From Methanocorpusculum sp. (GTDB lineage Archaea > Halobacteriota > Methanomicrobia > Methanomicrobiales > Methanocorpusculaceae): a stretch of 26,906 nt of DNA. The stretch's first letter is position 1. Each line of letters starts with the position of its first letter. The stretch spans positions 1-26,906 of the forward strand of contig DALTWQ010000005.1 of NCBI GenBank assembly GCA_029987025.1, read 5' to 3'. Positions 1 to 6,331 of this stretch are shown piece after piece. The notes beneath the pieces were generated by a model. The model searched no databases. It saw only the letters and a program-made list of their open reading frames with translations, and was not told where the DNA came from. Both the position numbers and the translations under genes were made by a program.

Positions 1-209
1 GCAGGCTCGAAGCTGAAGCAGGCCGAAGGCATGCGTCCCGTGACATCCGTGTCTGTGGATAGCCTACGCGCTGAAAGAATATCATTCCCTCTATTGAGAT
101 GACCTGCACACTGAAAAACTTTAGTTCACACACAATTTCAGACACGGGTGCAGAATAGTTACAAATCAGTCCCTCATCAAAGTTAGATTCCTGAATGACA
201 CACAGTTTT

Positions 210-237
210 GCCGGAGATGATTTCTCCGGCTGTTTTT
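210..237 (+). terminator. intrinsic-type terminator hairpin
   Basis: A perfect 8-bp stem, GCCGGAGA (210-217) with TCTCCGGC (223-230), has a 5-base loop and is followed by five T at 233-237. This orientation suits termination of a plus-strand transcript entering from the left edge of the window. Confidence 0.6.
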
Positions 238-355
238 CACCGTTTTATCCGTTAAGCGCTCCGGAAACAGAGTTATAATGATTATATTCCTGCTGCTCCG
301 ACATACTCAAATTATTTTTTAATAGTACAAATTATATTTCAAAAAGAAAGATTAC

Positions 356-364
356 TTTATATAT
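356..364 (+). promoter_or_regulatory. candidate TATA box for the pilin operon
   Basis: TTTATATAT in a long A/T-rich tract is the best TATA match before the pilin genes. Initiation about 25 bases downstream would give an mRNA starting near 385 with a leader of roughly 260 bases containing the two hairpins at 466-498 and 531-567. The assignment is by sequence resemblance only. Confidence 0.35.
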
Positions 365-465
365 GTCAAGAAACATATACTTAATTAGACAATCAGAATG
401 ACCTTAAGTAAAAATTAATTGTTTGATTGTTTCAGCATCGCTCCGCCTCGAAAGTATCTAACTGT

Positions 466-498
466 GTTCTTTCCCTATCATCTTTGTCATGAAAGAAC
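466..498 (+). promoter_or_regulatory. leader hairpin 1 of pilin operon
   Basis: GTTCTTTC (466-473) and GAAAGAAC (491-498) are perfect inverted repeats around a 17-base loop. The element lies in the presumed pilin mRNA leader and has no T-run after it, so a terminator role is unlikely. Confidence 0.35.
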
Positions 499-530
499 GC
501 TGACCTAAACGCACACCTGAGGCGGGTTTA

Positions 531-567
531 TTTCCGGACGCGGTTTTATTCTGCCGCGCTCCGGAAA
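531..567 (+). promoter_or_regulatory. leader hairpin 2 of pilin operon
   Basis: TTTCCGGACGCGG (531-543) pairs with CCGCGCTCCGGAAA (554-567), giving 13 base pairs with one bulged C at 559 and a 10-base loop containing TTTT. It ends 75 bases before the preferred pilin start at 643. It is the most stable-looking structure in the region and may control leader stability or translation. Confidence 0.45.
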
Positions 568-642
568 ATGTATGCCGGATTCTTTCACGCAGTTTCTGGT
601 GCGGTGTGTTCTGTTGTCGGGATTCAAATTATGACTCCAATT

Positions 643-1206
643 ATGAAAAGAACTGAAAAAGACGACGCAGTATCCCCGGTTGTCGGCGTGATGCTCATGC
701 TCGTTGTGACTATTATCATCGCAGCTGTTGTTGCGGCGTTTGCCACAGGTCTTGCTCCTTCGGTATCAACAGCACCATTTGCTTCTATGACAGTAGATGT
801 TAAAGCAAATGAAACACAGGCAACTGATGTGCTCCTCTACCACAACTCCGGAGATGGACTTCCGACCAAAGATCTGAAACTGACTTTTGCATGGACCGGC
901 ACAGACGGTAACTATTATTCACACTCGTATTCAGCCGCAACAGATGGTAAATCTGCTGCATTAGGAGATAAGCAGACTGCATTATTCATTGTATCCAATG
1001 ACAATGACGGGCAGTTCGGTGTGGAAACACTCTCTGCCGGATATTATATTGAGTCCATGAGTAATTATGGTAAAACTACTGAAGCGATGACTGAAATCTT
1101 TGGTGAACACTACAACACCATCAAGAAATCAACTCCGGTTCAGGTAACGATTATCCACACACCGTCTGATAAGATTATCTTTAACAAGGAGGTTATTGCA
1201 GCATGA
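643..1206 (+). CDS. archaeal type IV pilin (DUF1628-type)
   Basis: This is a secreted pilin-like structural protein of about 187 residues. After a short charged leader (KRTEKDD) comes AVSPVVGVML and a run of about 25 hydrophobic residues ending near AAFATG. That is the class III signal and assembly helix of archaeal prepilins, normally cut by a PibD/EppA-type peptidase just before the hydrophobic segment. The remainder is polar and predicted beta-rich with no recognised domain. I prefer ATG 643 because translation from 568 would run through the leader hairpin and add an atypical segment before the signal; ATG 631 is also possible. The gene overlaps the next pilin by 4 bases (ATGA at 1203), so the two are co-translated. 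No strong ribosome site is visible upstream of 643. Confidence 0.85.
   Translation: MKRTEKDDAVSPVVGVMLMLVVTIIIAAVVAAFATGLAPSVSTAPFASMTVDVKANETQATDVLLYHNSGDGLPTKDLKLTFAWTGTDGNYYSHSYSAATDGKSAALGDKQTALFIVSNDNDGQFGVETLSAGYYIESMSNYGKTTEAMTEIFGEHYNTIKKSTPVQVTIIHTPSDKIIFNKEVIAA
1186..1193 (+). promoter_or_regulatory. ribosome binding site of second pilin
   Basis: AAGGAGGT ends 9 bases before ATG 1203, inside the end of the first pilin gene. It fixes the start of the second pilin and, unlike the weak context of the first, should give efficient initiation. Confidence 0.75.
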
Positions 1207-2069
1207 CCATTGAAAAAAGAATGACTAAAGAATCAGCTGTATCACCGGTTGTTGGCGTTATGCTGATGCTCGTCGTAACGATCATCATTGCCGCTGTCGT
1301 TGCAGCATTTGCATCAGGTGTAGTAACAACTACATCATCAACACCGACAGCAACACTTCAGGTTGTTGGTGTTGATGGTGGAGATTTAGTATTCATGCAT
1401 AATGGCGGAGATGCTTTCAACATTCAGGAAGTTACTCTTCTTCTGCAGGGTGCTGAAGAAGGATCAACTCCAAGAGAGTATTCAACTGAAAATAAGTTAT
1501 CCAATCTTACTACAATGAATGGCGGTAAGTCTGGAAAGATTGGTACTGGTGATCGCTTTAAAGTTCATGACATCAGACTTGGTACTGATGCATTTGTACG
1601 ATACACTCTTCAAAGTTCTAAATCAGGAAACACTATTACTACTGGTACCTTTACCATGCCTGCCGGTGTGAGATCTGCATTACCTACAGCAACTCCTGCA
1701 AAATTAGCCCTCTCCTGGGCAGATCCAGTCACTTATGAATACAAGCAGGCAGTTAGTCTGTCTGCAGGAGATGCAACAGTATTCTACCTCAATGCAGTTA
1801 CTGCAGATGGAGAAAAAATCCCAGTTTCAACTGCAGACAGTGCTTACATCATTGTAACTAAGAGTGGAGAGACCCCAGTAAATGTTAATTATGATGCCGC
1901 ATCATATGGATTCCCATACACGTTCACAGACGCAGGCAGCTACACGGTTTCTGCAGTTGTTAACACCCATGCCTCTGATTATCACTTAGAAGGAAACTAT
2001 CCAACTGCTGACGGAAATAAACCATCCACCTGGACATCCGGCGGAAGCATCTCAGTAACAGTTGCATAA
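1203..2069 (+). CDS. archaeal type IV pilin with C-terminal beta domain
   Basis: A 288-residue paralogue of the preceding pilin. The N-terminus repeats the pattern almost exactly: a short basic leader (KRMTKES), then AVSPVVGVMLMLVV and the hydrophobic helix to about residue 38. Roughly residues 50-150 form a polar beta-rich pilin body. Residues about 160-288 look like an extra Ig-like beta sandwich, with alternating hydrophobics and a segment near FTDAGSYTVS typical of such folds; the domain call is inference. The start is set by the strong AAGGAGGT site and by the ATGA overlap with the upstream pilin. The two likely form minor and major subunits, or two adhesive subunits, of one filament. 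Transcription probably ends in the T-rich hairpins at 2094-2150. Confidence 0.85.
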   Translation: MTIEKRMTKESAVSPVVGVMLMLVVTIIIAAVVAAFASGVVTTTSSTPTATLQVVGVDGGDLVFMHNGGDAFNIQEVTLLLQGAEEGSTPREYSTENKLSNLTTMNGGKSGKIGTGDRFKVHDIRLGTDAFVRYTLQSSKSGNTITTGTFTMPAGVRSALPTATPAKLALSWADPVTYEYKQAVSLSAGDATVFYLNAVTADGEKIPVSTADSAYIIVTKSGETPVNVNYDAASYGFPYTFTDAGSYTVSAVVNTHASDYHLEGNYPTADGNKPSTWTSGGSISVTVA

Positions 2070-2093
2070 CCGCATAACCTAATGAACACACAC

Positions 2094-2150
2094 GCGGACA
2101 CACCGCACCAGTACTCTGGTGGCAGACGCGTCCGCCCGCTGCACCTTTTT
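2094..2150 (+). terminator. nested hairpins and T-run after the pilin operon
   Basis: An outer stem GCGGAC (2094-2099) / GTCCGC (2130-2135) encloses a perfect inner stem CACCAG (2106-2111) / CTGGTG (2116-2121) with a 4-base loop. A run of six T follows at about 2145-2150. It lies 25 bases after the second pilin stop and is the likely end of the pilin transcript. Confidence 0.5.
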
Positions 2151-2206
2151 TAGGGTGCTGCATCTCACAAATCTTAATTATTTAAGAAAAAGTGCCGAAA
2201 TGGCGG

Positions 2207-2280
2207 AATGTCTGTCACAGACACACAGTATCCACACTGCGAAAAAACCGCGGGAAGTACTCCCCCTGCGGTTTTTTGCA
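2207..2280 (+). ncRNA. candidate small RNA ending in a terminator
   Basis: A TATA-like stretch (TTAATTATTTAAG, about 2174-2186) lies about 25 bases before a short segment with a 15-base palindrome (TGTCTGT C ACAGACA, 2209-2223). That segment ends in the strong terminator hairpin at 2242-2277. No open frame of note lies between. The layout would suit a transcript of about 70 bases, but the palindrome could instead be a regulator site. Confidence 0.25.
2242..2277. terminator. strong, probably bidirectional terminator hairpin
   Basis: AAAAAACCGC (2242-2251) and GCGGTTTTTT (2268-2277) are perfect complements, and GGG and CCC inside them extend the stem with a small internal asymmetry. The A-run before and T-run after let it act on either strand. 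Confidence 0.7.
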
Positions 2281-2285
2281 TTTAT

Positions 2286-2367
2286 GTAATTCTTTTGCGG
2301 AAAATTACTGAATCATTACAGAATCAATTATTGAGAGAAAAAAAAAAATAATTTTTCCGCACATTAC
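2286..2367. repeat. long imperfect inverted repeat before 2405
   Basis: The left arm is GTAAT (2286-2290) plus GCGGAAAATTA (2297-2307). The right arm is TAATTTTTCCGC (2349-2360) plus ATTAC (2363-2367). They are inverted with one extra T and a spacer difference. The element precedes the gene at 2405 by 38 bases and may be a regulatory or folding element. Confidence 0.3.
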
Positions 2368-2404
2368 AAATACAATTTACAACCCATACATTAAGAGCAA
2401 CCGG

Positions 2405-3121
2405 ATGAATACAATAGGAATCTCCGCAAACTGCTGCATGGACAAAAACCTCTCAGACGCACTTGAGAGTCTGTCTGCCCGCACGGATTTTGTCGAGATA
2501 TTGTCAGGCGGAAGACATTCGCTCTTTGATTTTGAAGAGACCGCCGCGTCATACTCTCTCAGGTACTCGATTCACTGTCCGGTATCAGACGGAAACATCG
2601 CAGAGCCGAATGAAAAGATTCGTGCCGCATCAGTCGAGGTAATTGCCGAACTGGCAGAAATAGCCGACAGAATCAATGCGGAAGTACTTGTACTGCATCC
2701 GGGATACTGTCTTGAGAAAGCGTTTTTTTCCGCGTCGGAAACGGCTCTTCTCCGCTCCATTGATGAGCTTGGAAAACTGCAGGAGGAGTATACAGTACGC
2801 TTCACCATGGAAAATATGGGAAGCCTTGACTGTCTGCACTTCAGATTCCCGGCATTTCTCGATGTCGTCCGTGACGCAGGACTCGGATTCTGTTTAGATG
2901 TCGGGCACGCTTTTCTGAACGGAGCGCTTGATGAGTTCCTGCAGAAACACCCCGACCATCTGCATCTCCATGATAATGACGGGGTATCTGACCTCCACGG
3001 AGCCTGCGGTTCGGGTAAAATCGATTTTTCAAAAGTTCTTTCCTGCGATGCAGAAACAGGTGTTATCGAGTGTATGAACTGGGAAAACACGGAAAAGTCA
3101 CTTGAGTATCTCAGCAGGTGA
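2405..3121 (+). CDS. sugar phosphate isomerase/epimerase-like TIM barrel protein
   Basis: A 238-residue protein of the xylose isomerase-like/AP endonuclease 2 superfamily. The superfamily signatures are in order: an N-terminal GISANCC strand, YSIHCP near residue 55, VLVLHPG near 96-102, a FTMENMG strand (Glu as likely metal ligand), FCLDVGHAF (Asp and His ligands), HLHLHDNDG (His and Asp ligands) and a final VIECMNW strand with a Glu. These are the usual divalent-metal ligands, so it is probably active as an isomerase, epimerase or related enzyme. The substrate cannot be read from sequence. It stands alone between terminators, with no visible operon partner, and ATG 2405 follows a weak CCGG context. 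Confidence 0.8.
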   Translation: MNTIGISANCCMDKNLSDALESLSARTDFVEILSGGRHSLFDFEETAASYSLRYSIHCPVSDGNIAEPNEKIRAASVEVIAELAEIADRINAEVLVLHPGYCLEKAFFSASETALLRSIDELGKLQEEYTVRFTMENMGSLDCLHFRFPAFLDVVRDAGLGFCLDVGHAFLNGALDEFLQKHPDHLHLHDNDGVSDLHGACGSGKIDFSKVLSCDAETGVIECMNWENTEKSLEYLSR

Positions 3122-3154
3122 TGAACCGGCCTCTGCAGAGCAGCAGAGCTGTAT

Positions 3155-3209
3155 CTGTTCTGTACAGTTCTGTACTTCAGACAAAGCAGAACAGCTGCAG
3201 CCGTTTTTT
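3155..3209 (+). terminator. terminator after the isomerase-like gene
   Basis: CTGTTCTG (3155-3162) pairs perfectly with CAGAACAG (3187-3194), and six T follow at 3204-3209. Additional CTGCAG copies at 3133-3138 and 3195-3200 can extend the fold. It lies 34 bases after the stop at 3121. Confidence 0.55.
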
Positions 3210-3353
3210 CATTCACGGTACATGCACATCCCGGAAATACACACCTGCACAAATCAATTTCCGCGCACCTGTTTACCTCTGCCGCATTTAATTTAACACT
3301 TTTGGTTGAAATATTCATACATTGTGCGCGATTAAGGCAAATTAATTACTCCG

Positions 3354-3436
3354 ACCACAAGGATTAATCTGAGTCATTTTCTGCTCAACCGCAAGGTATA
3401 TTTGCAGAATTTCCGCGACCGCAAGCTATTTTTAAC
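3354..3436 (+). promoter_or_regulatory. three direct ACCRCAAG repeats before acyl-CoA synthetase gene
   Basis: ACCACAAGG (3354-3362), ACCGCAAGG (3388-3396) and ACCGCAAGC (3418-3426) are spaced 34 and 30 bases apart, near three helical turns. Each is followed by an A/T-rich octamer (ATTAATCT, TATATTTG, TATTTTTA). They may be operator sites on one DNA face, or duplicated BRE/TATA-like promoter units. They fill the end of the gene-free gap 3122-3468; apart from the terminator at 3155-3209 I see nothing else there. Confidence 0.45.
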
Positions 3437-3468
3437 GATGATTAAAACCTGAATTTCAGGGAAATACT

Positions 3469-5151
3469 ATGATTGAAAATAAGCGTCAGAGATTCCAGTA
3501 CAACTTCAATGAGGAACATACCGAGTCTCTTTACACCATGCTGAAGTACGGAGCAGAAACCGCTGGATTATCCGGCGAAGCTCTCTACTACTTCGGCCGC
3601 CGCATCACGTACGGTGAGCTGCTCGATGCAGTTGAAGAGTTTGCATCAGGTCTTGCAGATATTGGTGTGAAAAAAGGAGACTCGATTACCATTTATCTCC
3701 CGAATATTCCGCAGTGCATCATTGCAGTCTATGCGGTAAACAGGCTTGGTGCGGTATGCAATCTGGTTCATCCGCTTCTTTCGGTGAATGAACTCAGATA
3801 TGCAGTCGAGCTTACGAAGAGCAGATATATTCTCGCTTTCGAAGGAAACGAGGCGGTCTGCAAAGGACTCGGTGCAAAGGTCATCCGCTGCAGAATGGCA
3901 ACATACTTCCCCGAAGGCATCAAGGGAATGGTAATGAGAGCAGCATATCAGCACTCGATACGCAATGTCGAAAAAGTATCAGATGCTCTTGAGTGGACTG
4001 ATATTCTGCAGAAGGGAAGACTCTGCAGAAAGCTCGGGAAAAAACTTGCAGAGCATCTGTCAGCCGCAGACGATACTGCTGCGGTGATGTACACCGGAGG
4101 CACTACCGGGGTTCCTAAAGGAGTTCTTCTCTCGAATAAGGCTATTAACTACAACACGGCAACGCTGATTGAAAGTCTCTTTCACGGAAACGTGCCTGAG
4201 CCCGGGACTGCGTTTTTAGGCGTTCTTCCGGTTTTTCACGCGTTCGGATTCGGTGTTGTGATTCATCAGCCGCTCGCAGGAGGTATGAGGCTGGTACTTG
4301 TCCCGAAGTTTGAGCCGAAAGCATGCGCAAAACTGATTCTGCGTGAGAAAATCTATGCAGTTGTGGGCGTTCCTGCGATGTTTGAGAAGATGTATGAGTA
4401 TCTGCAGAACAAGGATTTGGCCTTCATAAAAATCATCGGATCCGGCGGAGATCTGGTTTCTCATGAACTGATTGAGCGGTACAATGCGATTCTGCCGTCA
4501 ACCGTCTTCAGGCTCGGATACGGACTTACCGAGGCCAGCGGCTGCTGTCTGTTTACCGCGGAAGGCGATGACCGTCTCGAGCAGGGTACGGTGGGTATGT
4601 GTATGGGAAATACCGAAATCTGCCTGGTTGAACCCGGAACGACAACGGTTATTCCGGATTCGGAGGAAGGAGAACTCTGTATCAGAAACAGTTCGCTTAT
4701 GACAGGGTATTATCAGAACAGAAAAGCGACAGCTGCTGTTCTCAGGAAACACGCTGACGGGAACATCTGGCTTCACACGGGAGATATGGCCTCAATCAGC
4801 AAAAACAGAAATGTACTGTTCCGTTCGAGATATAAACGCATGGTAAAAGTAAACGGATTCAATGTGTATCCGTCGGTAATTGAAGATACGATGTCTTCGT
4901 GTCCTGCAGTCCGTGAAATCTGTGCAAAAGGCATTCCCTGGGACCAGAGTTCGCGTATCAAGTTCTATGTGACATTAAACGACCCGGCGATGAATCAGGA
5001 TGAGGCGGTGGAAGAGATTAAGGAGTATGCATATCACCACTTAAACCGCTGGAGCTGTCCGAAAGAGGTCAAAATTATCGCTGAAATGCCGAGAACAAAG
5101 ATGAATAAGATTGATTATCAGGCGCTCGAAGACGAGATAGCCGGCGGATAA
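3469..5151 (+). CDS. AMP-dependent acyl-CoA synthetase
   Basis: A 560-residue adenylate-forming ligase that activates a carboxylic acid with ATP, usually passing the acyl group to CoA. It has the full motif set: the phosphate loop YTGGTTGVPKG (208-218), GYGLTEASG (350-358), HTGD (436-439, Asp contacting the AMP ribose), the hinge KVNGFNVYP (460-468) and the C-terminal catalytic Lys at PRTKMNKID (Lys547). Overall it resembles medium/long-chain fatty acid-CoA ligases rather than acetyl-CoA synthetase; the exact acid is unknown. It stands alone on the plus strand, converging 50 bases from a carrier protein gene, so it might charge that carrier instead of CoA; that is inference from position. ATG 3469 matches the family start. 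Confidence 0.85.
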   Translation: MIENKRQRFQYNFNEEHTESLYTMLKYGAETAGLSGEALYYFGRRITYGELLDAVEEFASGLADIGVKKGDSITIYLPNIPQCIIAVYAVNRLGAVCNLVHPLLSVNELRYAVELTKSRYILAFEGNEAVCKGLGAKVIRCRMATYFPEGIKGMVMRAAYQHSIRNVEKVSDALEWTDILQKGRLCRKLGKKLAEHLSAADDTAAVMYTGGTTGVPKGVLLSNKAINYNTATLIESLFHGNVPEPGTAFLGVLPVFHAFGFGVVIHQPLAGGMRLVLVPKFEPKACAKLILREKIYAVVGVPAMFEKMYEYLQNKDLAFIKIIGSGGDLVSHELIERYNAILPSTVFRLGYGLTEASGCCLFTAEGDDRLEQGTVGMCMGNTEICLVEPGTTTVIPDSEEGELCIRNSSLMTGYYQNRKATAAVLRKHADGNIWLHTGDMASISKNRNVLFRSRYKRMVKVNGFNVYPSVIEDTMSSCPAVREICAKGIPWDQSSRIKFYVTLNDPAMNQDEAVEEIKEYAYHHLNRWSCPKEVKIIAEMPRTKMNKIDYQALEDEIAGG

Positions 5152-5191
5152 GGTAAATCCGACAGTATTCAGGATAGTACAAAAGAGATTT

Positions 5192-5201
5192 AAAAAAAAA
5201 A
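5192..5201 (-). terminator. oligo-T terminator of carrier-protein operon
   Basis: On the minus strand the TAA of the carrier protein gene is followed directly by ten T, the usual archaeal termination signal. No hairpin is needed. Confidence 0.6.
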
Positions 5202-5438
5202 TTATTCGTTAAGGATTTTCTTCATCAGAGCGATGATAGTTTCCTTGTTTGCGAAGTTTTCAACGACAGCGAGTTCTGCATCGATTTCGATGTCGAACTC
5301 TTCTTCGAGCTGGCTTACAATCTCAATAAGTTCGAAGGAATCGAGTGTTCCGTCTTCCATCATGTTCTCGCCAGAGTAGGTGAGAATCTTCTCATTGATT
5401 CCTTCAAGGACTTTGATGATACGTTCTTCTGTATTCAT
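5202..5438 (-). CDS. acyl/peptidyl carrier protein (DltC/ACP-like)
   Basis: A 78-residue acidic carrier protein. The phosphopantetheine site is TLDSFELIEI, with the modified Ser at residue 34. The DSF form and the following helix with EEEFDIEI resemble DltC and stand-alone peptidyl carriers. It would hold an acyl or aminoacyl thioester on a flexible arm and needs a phosphopantetheinyl transferase, which is not in this window. It lies 38 bases after the formyltransferase gene in the same direction, in a cassette with a DltA-like adenylation enzyme, so a loaded amino acid is the likeliest cargo. Carrier proteins are uncommon in archaea, which do not make fatty acids by the ACP route. Confidence 0.85.
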   Translation of the reverse strand: MNTEERIIKVLEGINEKILTYSGENMMEDGTLDSFELIEIVSQLEEEFDIEIDAELAVVENFANKETIIALMKKILNE

Positions 5439-5476
5439 GTATAATACACCGTTATCCGGATATGTTGCCTATTTCT

Positions 5477-6331
5477 TTATATTTCCTTGTATTTTAACTT
5501 AAGGAATGTATTGTCTGCAAGAGGCAGGTAGATGGAGCCGTCATCCTCTTTTTTGGAGGCGTCAATTTTGCGGTAGCGGGTGATTTCGATGTTCTTTCCC
5601 TGATAGACGGTTTTCATGTGCGGGAATATGTCGTTTAAGCCGTAGTCGGTCGAACGCAGGAGACGGTAGATGTCTTCGGGTTTGTCGTCGAGGCTGAACA
5701 CGCCTTCGTTCGGGACCATCTTTGAAAAGTACATCTTGCGGTTCGGCGGGAAGGTCTGGTGAGTGACCGGTGCTGTTCCGGTTACAATTCCCTCGAAGGA
5801 CTCACAGAAGCCTTCGAATGCGATTTTCATGAGGATGCCTGCAAGTTCGTAGGCTTTCATGTCAGGGGTTATCTGCGTCTTTTTCTGAACAATGATTGCT
5901 CCGTCATCAACGCCCGGAGTTACATAGTGCCAGGTAATACCCGCCTCGGTTTCGCCTTCGAACATGGCCCAGGAGGGTGCGTTTCTTCCGGGGAACTTCG
6001 GGAGAAGTGCATTGTGGAAGTTGATGACGGTGATGTTGTCTTTGTTTACCACTTCTGCAGGGAAGAGGTAGTTGTTGCTTGCACTTATGATGAGTGTCTT
6101 TTTAGTCAGGGCAAGGAGTTTTTCGGTGACTTTTGCCTTCTCCGGAAGCTGGGAGTAGGAGATGTTTTCGTCGGTACAGATTTTGTGGGTGATGCTTACC
6201 GGATGCAGTTCATACTCGATGAACTCCATGTCGTATCCGTACTTTTCTTTCTGTGCGTTTACGTACGAGAGTACCTCGCCCGTGATTTTGCCGTAGCCGA
6301 TTACAACAATGTGGTCAAATATTCCTTTCAT
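5477..6331 (-). CDS. formyltransferase family protein
   Basis: A 284-residue enzyme of the folate-type formyltransferase fold (PurN, methionyl-tRNA formyltransferase, ArnA N-domain). The catalytic set is visible: INFHNALLP gives Asn104 and His106, and GVDDGAII gives Asp142/143. A short C-terminal part from about residue 205 (EDIYRLLRST...) resembles the OB-like tail of Met-tRNA and sugar formyltransferases. It begins with an ATGA overlap on the adenylation gene, preceded by an AAGGAG site, and is followed by the carrier gene. Archaea do not formylate initiator Met-tRNA, so a specialised role is expected, such as formylating a carrier-bound amino acid or an amino sugar. The formyl donor in a methanopterin-using cell is unclear. 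Confidence 0.8.
   Translation of the reverse strand: MKGIFDHIVVIGYGKITGEVLSYVNAQKEKYGYDMEFIEYELHPVSITHKICTDENISYSQLPEKAKVTEKLLALTKKTLIISASNNYLFPAEVVNKDNITVINFHNALLPKFPGRNAPSWAMFEGETEAGITWHYVTPGVDDGAIIVQKKTQITPDMKAYELAGILMKIAFEGFCESFEGIVTGTAPVTHQTFPPNRKMYFSKMVPNEGVFSLDDKPEDIYRLLRSTDYGLNDIFPHMKTVYQGKNIEITRYRKIDASKKEDDGSIYLPLADNTFLKLKYKEI

Larger units (their letters stand above)
1..567. other. gene-poor stretch upstream of pilin operon
   Basis: I find no convincing complete gene here. A plus-strand frame is open from base 1 to a TGA at 100-102 and could be the tail of an upstream gene, but the minus strand is also open over the same bases, so coding is undecided. From about 110 the sequence becomes A/T-rich with many stops. 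It holds a terminator hairpin at 210-237, a TATA-like element at 356-364 and two leader hairpins at 466-498 and 531-567. The 12-mer GCGCTCCGGAAA occurs at 256-267 and again at 556-567. Confidence 0.5.

Noticed and set aside
1..102. Tail of an upstream gene in the plus frame ending at TGA 100
   Set aside because: Possible, but both strands are open over this short stretch and no domain is recognisable, so it is only mentioned in the description of 1-567.
568..642. Upstream extension of the first pilin to ATG 568
   Set aside because: It would translate the region right after the leader hairpin and place 25 extra residues before a normal class III signal, giving an unsuitable leader.
2572..3318. 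248-codon minus-strand frame opposite the isomerase-like gene
   Set aside because: The plus strand encodes a recognisable TIM barrel with metal ligands; the minus frame is Ser/Arg-rich without motifs.
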